From NCBI GenBank assembly GCA_029979325.1, contig JAPOHS010000010.1, forward strand, positions 1-23,425: a stretch of 23,425 nucleotides of DNA, in the 5' to 3' direction. The position numbers and the translations under genes were made by a program. The notes under the pieces were generated by a model, which was given only the letters and a program-made list of their open reading frames with translations, was not told the origin of the DNA and made no database searches. This DNA comes from Pseudomonadota bacterium (GTDB lineage: Bacteria > Pseudomonadota > Gammaproteobacteria > UBA11654). The stretch's first letter is position 1, and the number at the start of each line of letters is the position of its first letter. Positions 1 to 7,806 of this stretch are shown here, piece after piece.

Positions 1-276
1 ATAAACACCATTGGTGATCAGTAGTGACTTTTCATCATGAATAAAAGAAGTCAGCATGCCCTCGACAGCACCAGTGCCTGAACAGCTTAGAATCACAGAT
101 TCATAATCATCCATATCATCATAAAGGCTCGGAAGTTTAGAATTGACATCTTTGATCAAATCTGAAAACTCTGTCTCCCTATGACAGAAATCTTCTTCAG
201 TCATACGTCTTTTCACACGATCCGACATATTGACAGGTCCAGGATTCAGCAAAATATTTTGTTTTCGGTTAATCAT
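1..276 (-). CDS. phnW: 2-aminoethylphosphonate--pyruvate transaminase, N-terminal 92 residues (cut by window edge)
   Basis: This is a class V, PLP-dependent aminotransferase. In this pathway it makes 2-aminoethylphosphonate from phosphonoacetaldehyde; the family is better known running the other way in catabolism. My translation from the ATG at 276 is open to base 1. It starts MINRKQNILLNPGPVN, where LNPGP is the family's N-terminal substrate-site motif, continues with an FCHRETEF segment and then LSCSGTGAVEGML, the PLP-phosphate loop that matches PhnW-type SGSxAVEA. The catalytic Lys lies beyond the window. Only 2 bases separate its ATG from the stop of the phosphonopyruvate decarboxylase gene, so it is the next gene of the same operon. 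The position directly after the decarboxylase supports PhnW over serine-pyruvate or alanine-glyoxylate aminotransferases, which share this fold. Confidence 0.85.
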   Translation of the reverse strand, partial: MINRKQNILLNPGPVNMSDRVKRRMTEEDFCHRETEFSDLIKDVNSKLPSLYDDMDDYESVILSCSGTGAVEGMLTSFIHDEKSLLITNGVY

Positions 277-278
277 TT

Positions 279-1424
279 TTAATTTTTTATATTGTTCCTG
301 AATCTTTCAGCAACTTCATTTGGCAATATTGAAGGACGAGGAAGATTTTTTTTCACTCCTTTTTTTATCGGAAAATGAATGAAATTAGGCCCTTTTTTAT
401 TTGAGTCTAACAATGAATCAAAGTCTTTCAAAGAGTTCATCTTGATGGAGTTTTTATAACGATTTGAATAAGCGAAGGTTTTAAAATCAAGTATTGAGGA
501 TACTGTTTTTTGAGCACCCGTAGATTCATATACGCCATTATCAAGAACAACATGGGTGAGATTCTCAGGCGCCATGAAACCCACGGTTGACATGGCTCCT
601 AAACGCATGAGGATTGCACCGTCACCATCAATGACAATGACTCTTTTGTCCGGTCTTTGCAAGGATAAGCCCAATCCTATATCAATCGCGCAACCCATTG
701 AACCAACCATATAAAAATGATTCTTACGGTCAGAGGTTGCATATAATTCTCTTCCAGAATATCCCGTGGTTGCGATGATTAAATCATCCTTCTCATTTGT
801 TTTCTCAGTGACCAATTCAATAAACTCGGATCTGGTTACCAGGCCTGATAGATTATTCTCTTTACTTTCTATGGTTGAATCTTGGTCAATGATTATTTCG
901 GGCCTCTGGGTGAGCTCATATGGTTCCACAGAACCTTTTTTCATAATCAGAACATGTGATTTCTTGTCATCAATGATCCTGCTTTTCACTGTATCCATTG
1001 ACTTGACCAATTCATCATCCTCTTCAGGGAACCAGGACCAACTGACTTCCATTAAATCAAGCAATTGGGTTGTTATTTTCCCCATGAGTTGATGTTGAGG
1101 CTCATCAGGTCTTTCAGTTGGATCACCCCTCAAAGTGGCTATCATTAAAATTGGAATCTCAAAAGTTTGAATCAATGATGTAAATGGATTGACAGCATTG
1201 CCCAGTCCAGAATTTTGAAACATGACGACAGGTAAACCGCCGCCGAGATAGACACCAGCAGCAATACCAACTGCATCCCCCTCGTTTACAGCTGGAATAT
1301 AGGATAAATGCTTAGAATCAATTGATGCATTAATCAGCGGCTTAAGAAATGAGCAAGGAACTCCTGTATAGACATTAAAGCCTAAATGAGATGCTTCATC
1401 TAAGAATTTTTGAGCACAAATCAT
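279..1424 (-). CDS. aepY: Phosphonopyruvate decarboxylase (ThDP-dependent)
   Basis: Decarboxylates phosphonopyruvate to phosphonoacetaldehyde, the irreversible step that pulls the unfavourable PEP mutase reaction forward. The protein has 381 residues, normal for the family. The N-terminal pyrimidine-binding domain carries VPCSF (about 22-26), the ThDP-activating Glu in [14 protein letters not shown] (E48) and [12 protein letters not shown] (69-80). The C-terminal pyrophosphate-binding domain has [16 protein letters not shown] (267-282), followed by [11 protein letters not shown] (295-305), which gives the Mg ligands D268 and N296. Its ATG overlaps the stop of the upstream PEP mutase gene in an ATGA, which indicates translational coupling. 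The family also includes sulfopyruvate decarboxylase, but the flanking PEP mutase and AEP transaminase settle the substrate. Cytosolic; no signal peptide is seen. Confidence 0.95.
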   Translation of the reverse strand: MICAQKFLDEASHLGFNVYTGVPCSFLKPLINASIDSKHLSYIPAVNEGDAVGIAAGVYLGGGLPVVMFQNSGLGNAVNPFTSLIQTFEIPILMIATLRGDPTERPDEPQHQLMGKITTQLLDLMEVSWSWFPEEDDELVKSMDTVKSRIIDDKKSHVLIMKKGSVEPYELTQRPEIIIDQDSTIESKENNLSGLVTRSEFIELVTEKTNEKDDLIIATTGYSGRELYATSDRKNHFYMVGSMGCAIDIGLGLSLQRPDKRVIVIDGDGAILMRLGAMSTVGFMAPENLTHVVLDNGVYESTGAQKTVSSILDFKTFAYSNRYKNSIKMNSLKDFDSLLDSNKKGPNFIHFPIKKGVKKNLPRPSILPNEVAERFRNNIKN

Positions 1425-3040
1425 ATAAAGTTGTTTGCCCTAATCACATCCTCAAGAGTATCGACATCAAGCCAATTACCAGTGGTATACACAACCCTGA
1501 TTGGTTGCTTGAGCCCACAAAGGTGTTCCAATAAATGATGCATTTTCATCGAATCAAAATTCTCAAGTTTTGATAGAGACTCAACCTCTTCTCTGACTGT
1601 CGGCAAAATCCCTGATGAAATCTTAATGATCCCCATCCATTCGCCATGAATCGACTCTTCACCCAGATTTTCTCCTGCTGATTCAAGAAAAATTGAGTCG
1701 CCATAATTTGCTCTAGAATGAGGCTGCGAGCAATTCACATAATCAGCTGCCCTATCTTTATTCACAGAATCCCTCCATTGAGTATCGATCACAATGACTA
1801 GATCATCTTCACATTCATCCAATAACTGGAGCAAATAAGGTTTGAACAATACGTCTCCAAACGAACAAATAATGTCGCCACTGATCTGATCAATGGCTTT
1901 ATGAAATGAGGACAACTCAGAGGTGGTTTCATGATCATCGTTATCGATGTAATTCAACTCAGGGTAATTGATCGATTCCTTCATATATCCTCGAACCACA
2001 TGAATTTTATTGATGCCATGATTGCGATATGTATCAGAAATATGCCCCAAAATACTTTTATCTTTTAATGGAATCATGGCTTTTGGTTGATTATCAGTGA
2101 GGCTCCCCATGGCTTCACCTCTTGATGCAGCAAGAATAATTGCCTCTGTGGACATTTCCTTTTTTGGTAAATAATTTTCTTCTGCTTCTTTAAGCTCAGA
2201 GACTCCTTGTAATCTAAAAACCTCTTTCACTGAAGCAATTTCGCCTTCTATTGGAAGAATAGAAGATGATTCATATATCTGCTTAGCAGACTTCTGCATA
2301 GCCTTAATAGAAGATCTGATCATGTGATTTGCCCATATTGCAATTGAGAATCCCGCCTCTTCTAATACTTCAGTTGGGGTTGAATAATATTTTGTAGGAA
2401 CCACAATCACAGGTGACGTATTACCCCATTCTTTCTTGAAAGCCAATATTTCACTTGGATCAGATTTTGCACTATGAATTAGGATTGCGTCTGAACCTGC
2501 TTGATGATAAGCCTCCGCCCTTCTGAGAGCCTCACTTAAACCCCATCCAGCTATGAATGCCTCAATTCTGGTGACAATGGAAAAATTGTCATCAATCTGA
2601 GCATCCTTACCTGCTTTGATGCGACTACAGAATTCATCAATGTCTGCAAGCTCTTGCTTATCTCCATCAATGAAACTATTGGTTTTTGGGTAGAGCTTAT
2701 CCTCAATACAGACTGCAGCGATATTTCTTTGCTCGAGCTTCTTAATCAAACGCCTAACATTATTGAAGTTACCATATCCGGTATCGCCATCTAACATGAT
2801 CGGTATTTCACTGGCATCAGACATGAACTCTATGTTTTCAAGAACTTGGGTCCAGCTCGCCTCATTGCTATCTCTGACACCGTATTGTGCAGAAATTGCT
2901 AATCCACTTGCCCAAAGGCCTTTAAAGCCTGCCTCTTCAGCAATTTTTGCACTGATTCCATTATGAGCCTCAAGCAAGAATTCCAGATCATCGCTGAGAA
3001 GTAAATCTTTAAACTGCTTTGTTTTCTTTCTCACATTCAA
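1421..3040 (-). CDS. aepX: Phosphoenolpyruvate mutase fused to a C-terminal sugar-nucleotidyltransferase-like domain
   Basis: A two-domain protein of about 539 residues. Residues 1-290 are an isocitrate-lyase-superfamily PEP mutase, which forms the C-P bond. It shows [18 protein letters not shown] (24-41), the metal site LDGDTGYG (83-90) and the mutase signature [10 protein letters not shown] (113-122), which separates PEP mutase from methylisocitrate lyase. Residues 297-539 are a nucleotidyltransferase: [13 protein letters not shown] with PKAMIPL (303-325), an FGDVLF segment and a terminal [10 protein letters not shown]. The usual LAAGxG loop reads LAASRG here. Known stand-alone or fused PntC enzymes load CMP onto 2-aminoethylphosphonate, so a similar role is inferred. 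The in-frame start at 3040 is TTG; a GTG at 3034 would also fit the usual family N-terminus. Neither has a clear ribosome site. It lies 16 bases after the UbiD-like gene. Confidence 0.93.
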   Translation of the reverse strand: MNVRKKTKQFKDLLLSDDLEFLLEAHNGISAKIAEEAGFKGLWASGLAISAQYGVRDSNEASWTQVLENIEFMSDASEIPIMLDGDTGYGNFNNVRRLIKKLEQRNIAAVCIEDKLYPKTNSFIDGDKQELADIDEFCSRIKAGKDAQIDDNFSIVTRIEAFIAGWGLSEALRRAEAYHQAGSDAILIHSAKSDPSEILAFKKEWGNTSPVIVVPTKYYSTPTEVLEEAGFSIAIWANHMIRSSIKAMQKSAKQIYESSSILPIEGEIASVKEVFRLQGVSELKEAEENYLPKKEMSTEAIILAASRGEAMGSLTDNQPKAMIPLKDKSILGHISDTYRNHGINKIHVVRGYMKESINYPELNYIDNDDHETTSELSSFHKAIDQISGDIICSFGDVLFKPYLLQLLDECEDDLVIVIDTQWRDSVNKDRAADYVNCSQPHSRANYGDSIFLESAGENLGEESIHGEWMGIIKISSGILPTVREEVESLSKLENFDSMKMHHLLEHLCGLKQPIRVVYTTGNWLDVDTLEDVIRANNFI

Positions 3041-3056
3041 TGATTGAAATGGAAGG

Positions 3057-4559
3057 TTAGTATGATCCCTTCAATTTTTCAGCAATCGCTGAAACAGATT
3101 CTTGATCGGCATTGCTATATTCAGGATATGAATGAAAACGCTCAAACACCTTTATTGTTGCATCAATCCCCATCTGTTCAGACTGAAGAGCAATCCCATG
3201 AGTCGAATCTTTTGGTGCTGATGGATCCATGAGAAACGCCTGTCCTGATTGATTGATGATGGTGTCTGATTGCGGTTGTACGCGAGTCAATATTGCCCAC
3301 TCAACCTCGTTGATATCATATGGATTCACATCTGGCCCGACCACAACCACTATTTTCGCTGTTCTTCCCCATCTGCCACTTGCACCCCAAACAGCATGTA
3401 ATACATACTTACCAAATTCTGGGTGTGGCTTCTGAGCACCGTCAACTGATATTTGAACAAAGTAACTCAAGTTTGGAGTCACAACCACATCATTCACTTC
3501 TGGAATCTTTTTTTGCAAATCGCTGAGCAATTCCCCCTCAATAGGTAAAACAGCCATATAATTGTGATCAAATGGAGGCATCATTTCCATTGTTGAATAC
3601 CATATAGGCTCATCTCTATGAGTAATGCATTGAACTTCCATTAATGGAAATAACTGCTCATCATCATAGTAACCAATTGGATTAGAGTGAGGGCCAATCG
3701 TAATATCTCTATTTGGAAGAAATTGGCCCTCTATAATCAATTCTGATCTTGCAGGCACATCTATATCAACAGTTTCACAGGGAACCACTTCAATTGCTTC
3801 TCCTTTTAAACCGCCAGCAAAATTCATTTCATCTAAACCAAAGGGTAGACTGGTTGCACCAGCCAATTGAATTACTGGATCTACAACGCATGCGATTGCA
3901 ATCTCCAATGGTTTGCCCATCTCTTGTGCCTTTGCCCAATGGAGTCCAATGTGATTACCTGGTGGATTCCAGAATGCAAAAATAGACAGGCATCTCCTTT
4001 GTTCTTCTTCGGAGTATATTTCGCCATGAGGGTGAGATGCATTCCATAATTGTGTAAGACGATAACAACCTGTATTGGCAATACCTGTCTCCGGATCTTT
4101 TGTGATCACAATAGCATTTGTTATATATGATGGACCTTCTTTGCCAAACCAAACATGCGGAAGTTGCTTTGCGAGGTCAATATCATTTTCTGATATTTTA
4201 TTCTGCTTGCAAGGGGCGTCTCCTACTTTAAGTACATTGGGTTCAATCCATTTGGATTGATCAGCCAAAACATTTGCATGCTTTGCTTTTGCCTTAAGGG
4301 GATCATGCTCTCCTAAAATCATTGCTGTTCTTTCTCGAGTTCCATAGGGATTAAATAGAACTGGTATATCGGGCATGTTGTAGCCTTCGAGATTATTCAA
4401 CATTAATGCAGGACCATTTTCATTATGCAAATGCCTCATCAAAGCTTGAAGCTCTGATGTTTCTCTAGCTACATTGAGTTGTATATCCAAATCGTGAAGC
4501 AAGCCCTCTTTTCTTAGGACATCAATGTATCCTCTCATATCATTAAATTGCACTCTCAT
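3057..4559 (-). CDS. Divergent UbiD-family (prFMN-type) decarboxylase-like protein
   Basis: A full-length UbiD-family protein of 500 residues, close to the usual length. The family carries out reversible non-oxidative (de)carboxylation with prenylated FMN made by UbiX, and a ubiX gene lies at 5976-6539. Numbering from the ATG at 4559, NTGCYR (162-167), H203 in GNHIGLHW and E244 in DEMNFAG match the metal/prFMN ligands and the active-site Arg. In the catalytic loop, however, [14 protein letters not shown] (285-298) replaces EGPFGE: the two acids of the Glu-Arg-Glu triad become I288 and N293. Activity is therefore uncertain, or the chemistry differs. GAGGAG abuts the ATG directly but lies 6 bases before a GTG at 4553, which may be the true start (498 residues). 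It is the first gene of the phosphonate operon. Confidence 0.85.
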   Translation of the reverse strand: MRVQFNDMRGYIDVLRKEGLLHDLDIQLNVARETSELQALMRHLHNENGPALMLNNLEGYNMPDIPVLFNPYGTRERTAMILGEHDPLKAKAKHANVLADQSKWIEPNVLKVGDAPCKQNKISENDIDLAKQLPHVWFGKEGPSYITNAIVITKDPETGIANTGCYRLTQLWNASHPHGEIYSEEEQRRCLSIFAFWNPPGNHIGLHWAKAQEMGKPLEIAIACVVDPVIQLAGATSLPFGLDEMNFAGGLKGEAIEVVPCETVDIDVPARSELIIEGQFLPNRDITIGPHSNPIGYYDDEQLFPLMEVQCITHRDEPIWYSTMEMMPPFDHNYMAVLPIEGELLSDLQKKIPEVNDVVVTPNLSYFVQISVDGAQKPHPEFGKYVLHAVWGASGRWGRTAKIVVVVGPDVNPYDINEVEWAILTRVQPQSDTIINQSGQAFLMDPSAPKDSTHGIALQSEQMGIDATIKVFERFHSYPEYSNADQESVSAIAEKLKGSY

Positions 4560-4671
4560 CTCCTCTTTTCTAATCTATATAAGCATTGTGCCTTCTCAGG
4601 TATTCAAATTAAATCAAAGATTTTGTTAAGTTTAACCGATACAATAGAAAATCTATATCTGGTGAGGTCAT
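4560..4671. promoter_or_regulatory. Divergent intergenic region between the phosphonate operon and the SDR gene
   Basis: These 112 bases must hold promoters for both directions. On the minus strand a weak pair is visible: TTGAAT (bases 4607-4602) and CTTATA (4583-4578) with an 18-base spacer, followed by a strong ribosome site AAGAGGAG (4567-4560). On the plus strand a TACAAT -10-like hexamer lies at 4640-4645 with no good -35 upstream, then GGTGAGG (4661-4667) four bases before the SDR start. No obvious operator or riboswitch fold is seen. The promoter calls rest on hexamer resemblance only. Confidence 0.35.
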
Positions 4672-5460
4672 ATGGGTAAAAAAGTAGCTATAATTACAGG
4701 GTCTGCGACTGGTGTTGGTGCAGCCACAGCCATTCTTTTGGCGGAAAAAGGGTGTAATGTCGTCATTAATTATACTAGATCAGAAGATGAGGCTCTCGAG
4801 ACTGCAAAAATTGCTGAAGAAAAAGGGGCGGAAACTATTGTCTTTCAAGCAGATGTTTCAAAAGACGATGAATGCCAAGCGATGGTCTCTGCAGTCATCA
4901 AAAAATGGGGTCGAATAGATTACCTTGTCAATAATGCAGGCCGAACTAAATTCAATCCATTTGAGAACTTAAATGGTCTGAATATGGATGATTTCCAGTC
5001 AATCTATGCAGTCAATGTGGTTGGTGCTTATCAAATGATTAAAGCAGTCGTTCCGCATATGAAAAAACAAGGTTCAGGTGCCATTGTGAATGATTCTTCT
5101 TTGGCTGGAATCAATGCAATGGGATCTTCAATAGCATATGTAACATCAAAAGCCGCACTCAATGCCATGACAAAATCTTTGGCTCATGTATTGGGGCCTG
5201 AAATTCGAATCAATGCAGTGGCTCCAGGACCAATAAAGACCAGATGGCTAAAAGGGGGCATGAGTGACAAAGCATATGAATCACTGATTGATCAAGCTGA
5301 ACAAAGTCTACCGTTGAGAAAGGTAGCATCTGCTGAGGATGTTGCAGAAGTTCTAGTTTGGTTTTTAGAAGGTGCACCATTGATCACTGGCGAGATTTTA
5401 ATCATTGACAGTGGTGCCCACTTAGGAAAACTACCAAGTTATTCCTCAGAAGATCTCTAG
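4672..5460 (+). CDS. Short-chain dehydrogenase/reductase (classical SDR, FabG-like)
   Basis: A 262-residue NAD(P)-dependent oxidoreductase with the classical SDR fold. It shows the cofactor loop TGSATGVG (9-16), the NNAG motif (87-90), catalytic S143 in NDSSLAG and the YxxxK pair Y156 and K160. PGPIKT after the active site and the C-terminal ITGEILIIDSGAH are typical. The NYTRSEDEA segment after beta-strand 2 hints at NADP(H) preference, which is an inference. The ATG is preceded by GGTGAGG at a 4-base spacing. It is transcribed away from the UbiD-like gene and converges with the PNPOx-like gene, sharing the four bases CTAG so that both genes end in TAG. The substrate cannot be read from the sequence: a FabG-like ketoreductase or a degradative alcohol dehydrogenase are both possible. 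Confidence 0.9.
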   Translation: MGKKVAIITGSATGVGAATAILLAEKGCNVVINYTRSEDEALETAKIAEEKGAETIVFQADVSKDDECQAMVSAVIKKWGRIDYLVNNAGRTKFNPFENLNGLNMDDFQSIYAVNVVGAYQMIKAVVPHMKKQGSGAIVNDSSLAGINAMGSSIAYVTSKAALNAMTKSLAHVLGPEIRINAVAPGPIKTRWLKGGMSDKAYESLIDQAEQSLPLRKVASAEDVAEVLVWFLEGAPLITGEILIIDSGAHLGKLPSYSSEDL

Positions 5461-5969
5461 AATAATTCCCAGCTTCCCTCTATTTCCTTTATTTCTTCCT
5501 TGTGACCGAAGCTGACTTGATTATCAATGATCCTTATAAAGCTTGGCTTGAGTTTAAAAAATGGGATAGATGCGAATTGTAAGCCAATTTTTTCTTCATC
5601 ATCATTCAATGGATTATTAATAGCACGATCAAGAAATTGATACTTTTTAAGATACATATCAATTGCTAACTTTCTTTCAGTTCCCTCTAGCTCTATGACC
5701 ATTCCTGACATCTGAATTCCTTTAATCTTCTCCCAATCTTTTTGATCTTTATATATTGTTGCTGAGACATGAGGATTCTTTTGAATATGCTGAATATGTC
5801 TACTCTTTGCAGAGGATAGAAAAAAAAGGTTCAAATTTTCATCAGAAACATAGAATACTGTTGCAGACCAAACACTTTTCTCATCTGTTGTCGAAATGGT
5901 GACGGTATGATGGTCTTGCAGCATCTTAATTGCATTTTCCTGAATTCCTTCAACGGATGTTTGCGTCAT
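5457..5969 (-). CDS. Pyridoxamine 5'-phosphate oxidase-like FMN-binding split-barrel protein
   Basis: A 170-residue protein with the split beta-barrel pattern of the PNPOx-like superfamily: VTISTTDEKSVWSATVFYVS (about 23-42), then LFFLSSAKSRHIQHIQKNP (about 48-66) and VSATIYKD. These match the flavin-phosphate-binding strand and helix of proteins that bind FMN, F420 or haem. It is shorter than true PdxH and lacks its usual C-terminal motif, so vitamin B6 synthesis is unlikely. The gene starts 6 bases after ubiX on the same strand and is probably cotranscribed. FMN is the substrate of UbiX, so a flavin-reducing or flavin-handling role is tempting but is only inference from position. Its stop overlaps that of the SDR gene in a CTAG. 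Confidence 0.75.
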   Translation of the reverse strand: MTQTSVEGIQENAIKMLQDHHTVTISTTDEKSVWSATVFYVSDENLNLFFLSSAKSRHIQHIQKNPHVSATIYKDQKDWEKIKGIQMSGMVIELEGTERKLAIDMYLKKYQFLDRAINNPLNDDEEKIGLQFASIPFFKLKPSFIRIIDNQVSFGHKEEIKEIEGSWELF

Positions 5970-5975
5970 GTTTTC

Positions 5976-6539
5976 TTATACGCCCTTCCATCGGCTGACT
6001 GCTTTATTGTCAATACCAATCAGATCTAAAACTCTGCCAACCGTATGGTTGATGATATCATCGATGGATTCCGGATGATTATAGAAGGCCGGATTTGGTG
6101 GAACAACATGAGCGCCCATCAATGAGACTTTTTTAAGAAGATCAATGTGTCCCAAATGAAGCGGTGTTTCTCTGGGTACAATGATTAGCTTCCTGCGTTC
6201 CTTCAAAACGACATCGGCAGCTCTAACAATGAGATTTGCAGCGTATGAATTTGCAACACCAGAAAGTGTCTTCATAGAACATGGCGCGATGATCATGCCT
6301 TCTGTCTCATAAGAGCCACTGGCAATGCTGGCACCAAGATTTTTATCGCTGTGTACAACATCAGCAAGCGCTTCCACACTTTTTGGCTCAAAGTCACTCT
6401 CCAATGAAATATTGAGCTTGGCTCCACTGGTCAAGACTAAATGAGATTCAACACCTTCGATTTCCTTAAGCATCTCGAGAAGTCGAATGCCGTAAATGAC
6501 TCCACTCGCACCTGAGATTCCAACAATTATTCTTTTCAT
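5976..6539 (-). CDS. ubiX: UbiX-family flavin prenyltransferase
   Basis: Makes prenylated FMN, the cofactor of UbiD decarboxylases, from FMN and dimethylallyl monophosphate. The 187-residue length is typical. The N-terminus KRIIVGISGASGVIYGIRLLE is the flavoprotein-family phosphate loop, with GASG as the FMN-binding turn. Further matches are MIIAPCSMKTLSGVANSYAANLIVRAADVVLKERRKL, PRETPLHLGHIDLL and PPNPAFYNHPESIDDII, which correspond to the dimethylallyl-phosphate-binding and C-terminal segments of UbiX. It leads a two-gene minus-strand unit with the PNPOx-like gene. The only UbiD-family gene in the window lies about 1.4 kb away on the same strand, separated by the oppositely oriented SDR gene. 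No ribosome site is evident before the ATG. A PAD1-type partner of a catabolic UbiD is equally possible. Confidence 0.93.
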   Translation of the reverse strand: MKRIIVGISGASGVIYGIRLLEMLKEIEGVESHLVLTSGAKLNISLESDFEPKSVEALADVVHSDKNLGASIASGSYETEGMIIAPCSMKTLSGVANSYAANLIVRAADVVLKERRKLIIVPRETPLHLGHIDLLKKVSLMGAHVVPPNPAFYNHPESIDDIINHTVGRVLDLIGIDNKAVSRWKGV

Positions 6540-6589
6540 GATGAGGATTATATCAATTTATAAACAATTAGATTAGTCTAAGAATAAGG

Positions 6590-7405
6590 ATGAATACTAA
6601 AAATTATTCAATAAAAAAAGCTTATCTGTCACTTTCTGATGGTCAAATGCATTATAGGACAAATCATTCTAGCAATGGCATACCTCTTATTCTCTTACAC
6701 CGCACGCCCTCAAGCTCAGTTATGTATGAGCCGATGATGATTGAAATGATCGATGACAGGCCTATTTACGCTTTTGATACACCCGGATTTGGATCCTCTT
6801 TCGATCCAATGGGAGATCCTAGTATTAAAAATTATCGTGACTGGATCTGCGAGTCCATCGACCAACTTGGAATTGAGGATTTCCATATTTATGCTCATCA
6901 TACAGGAACACATATTGCTGCTGAGATTGCAAATATCTGGCAAGATCGGGTTTTGTCACTGATGCTGAATGGGGTGGCCTATTTAAATGAAGATGAAAGA
7001 AACTCATTCAAAACCATGACTTCATCTTCTTTAAGAAAGGATATTCAAGGGAAGTATCTTTTAGAAACCTTTGAATTAATGAAGTCACTCTTTCCATCAT
7101 ATGATGCTGAAATGGTAAATAGAGAGTTTTTAGGAGCCATAAGATCAATCAAGGGTCGAGAACAGGCATTTGCTGCAGTTTGGGATCAAGATTTCAAATC
7201 ACTAATTAAGACAATTAACACACCGCTGATGGTTATGTCGGCAATAGACGATTTTTTTCATAATAAACTAGAAATCATAAAGGAAGATCTTGAATCAGTT
7301 GAGATTGTGACGCTTGCAGAATCAGGTATAGCATCGACTGAAATTCAGGCAAAAGAAACCGTTGAGATGATTTCATTATTTATGAAAAGAGCGGAGAGCC
7401 TCTAA
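6590..7405 (+). CDS. Alpha/beta-hydrolase-fold protein with atypical active site
   Basis: A 271-residue alpha/beta hydrolase fold. It shows PLILLHRTPSSS (32-43, oxyanion strand HxxP-like), FDTPGFGSS (62-70) and a nucleophile elbow at 101-110 reading YAHHTGTHIA. Aligning this with GxSxG puts H104 where the nucleophile Ser should be. An acid candidate lies in MSAIDDFF, but the C-terminal region ESGIASTEIQAKETV has no His where the catalytic His normally sits. The HHTG elbow recurs in some uncharacterised hydrolases from memory, so this is probably a real subfamily and not a broken gene. It is either a non-hydrolytic member or one with another mechanism. It diverges from ubiX over 50 bases; the AAGGA before the start touches the ATG. 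It ends tail to tail with the DUF4399 gene. Confidence 0.8.
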   Translation: MNTKNYSIKKAYLSLSDGQMHYRTNHSSNGIPLILLHRTPSSSVMYEPMMIEMIDDRPIYAFDTPGFGSSFDPMGDPSIKNYRDWICESIDQLGIEDFHIYAHHTGTHIAAEIANIWQDRVLSLMLNGVAYLNEDERNSFKTMTSSSLRKDIQGKYLLETFELMKSLFPSYDAEMVNREFLGAIRSIKGREQAFAAVWDQDFKSLIKTINTPLMVMSAIDDFFHNKLEIIKEDLESVEIVTLAESGIASTEIQAKETVEMISLFMKRAESL

Positions 7406-7806
7406 GGCTTAACTTCAATTATAATCTTTTCTGAGTAGAGAGGCGGATCATGAGGAATATGATTGCCATCACCAAGGATCATTTGAAGTGAATGCTTACC
7501 AGGCTTCAGAGTAATCATCACTCGATCCTGTGCTTTACCAAAATGAATATATTGTTCCGAGGCTGGTACTGGCATTGATAAATCTGGAAGTGGCGCATCG
7601 ATGATTAAGTGATGATGGCCAGTATTACTCTCATAGGTACCTGCTGGAGCCAAGCTCATTCCTTTAATGCCAAAGATAACTTCAAATGTAGTATCTAGAA
7701 CATCTCCGTCTGAAGGTTGAATAAAGAATACCCTACTGTCTTCCGAATAGATGGATGAGGTCATCAATAGGAAAACAGTGGAGATAATATATTTAAAACG
7801 AATCAT
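7402..7806 (-). CDS. Secreted DUF4399-family protein
   Basis: A 134-residue protein with signal peptide MIRFKYIISTVFLLMTSSIYS followed by one DUF4399 domain. Family landmarks are visible: RVFFIQPSDGDVL (25-37), GMSLAPAG (49-56), the histidine cluster GHHHLIID (63-70), IHFGKAQ, LKPGKHSLQMILGD and HIPHDPP. The His-rich conserved points suggest metal binding, but the function of the family is unknown. A longer open frame runs to 7974, but those 56 extra residues lie inside the EVE gene. The ATG at 7806 gives a signal peptide and overlaps the EVE stop in an ATGA, so I chose it. It is the last gene of the esterase-EVE-DUF4399 operon and ends tail to tail with the hydrolase gene in CTAA. Confidence 0.85.
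   Translation of the reverse strand: MIRFKYIISTVFLLMTSSIYSEDSRVFFIQPSDGDVLDTTFEVIFGIKGMSLAPAGTYESNTGHHHLIIDAPLPDLSMPVPASEQYIHFGKAQDRVMITLKPGKHSLQMILGDGNHIPHDPPLYSEKIIIEVKP

Noticed and set aside
766..1092. 108-codon plus-strand frame
   Set aside because: It is antisense within the phosphonopyruvate decarboxylase gene; Ser/Ile-rich composition is what the opposite strand of that gene yields, and no motif is seen.
4623..4645. TTGTTA and TACAAT as an SDR promoter
   Set aside because: The spacer is only 11 bases, too short for a sigma-70 pair; only the -10-like hexamer is mentioned as possible.
6568..6581. TTAGA-TTAG-TCTAA hairpin between ubiX and the hydrolase gene
   Set aside because: It is short and AT-rich with no T-run, and sits between divergent genes where a terminator is not expected.
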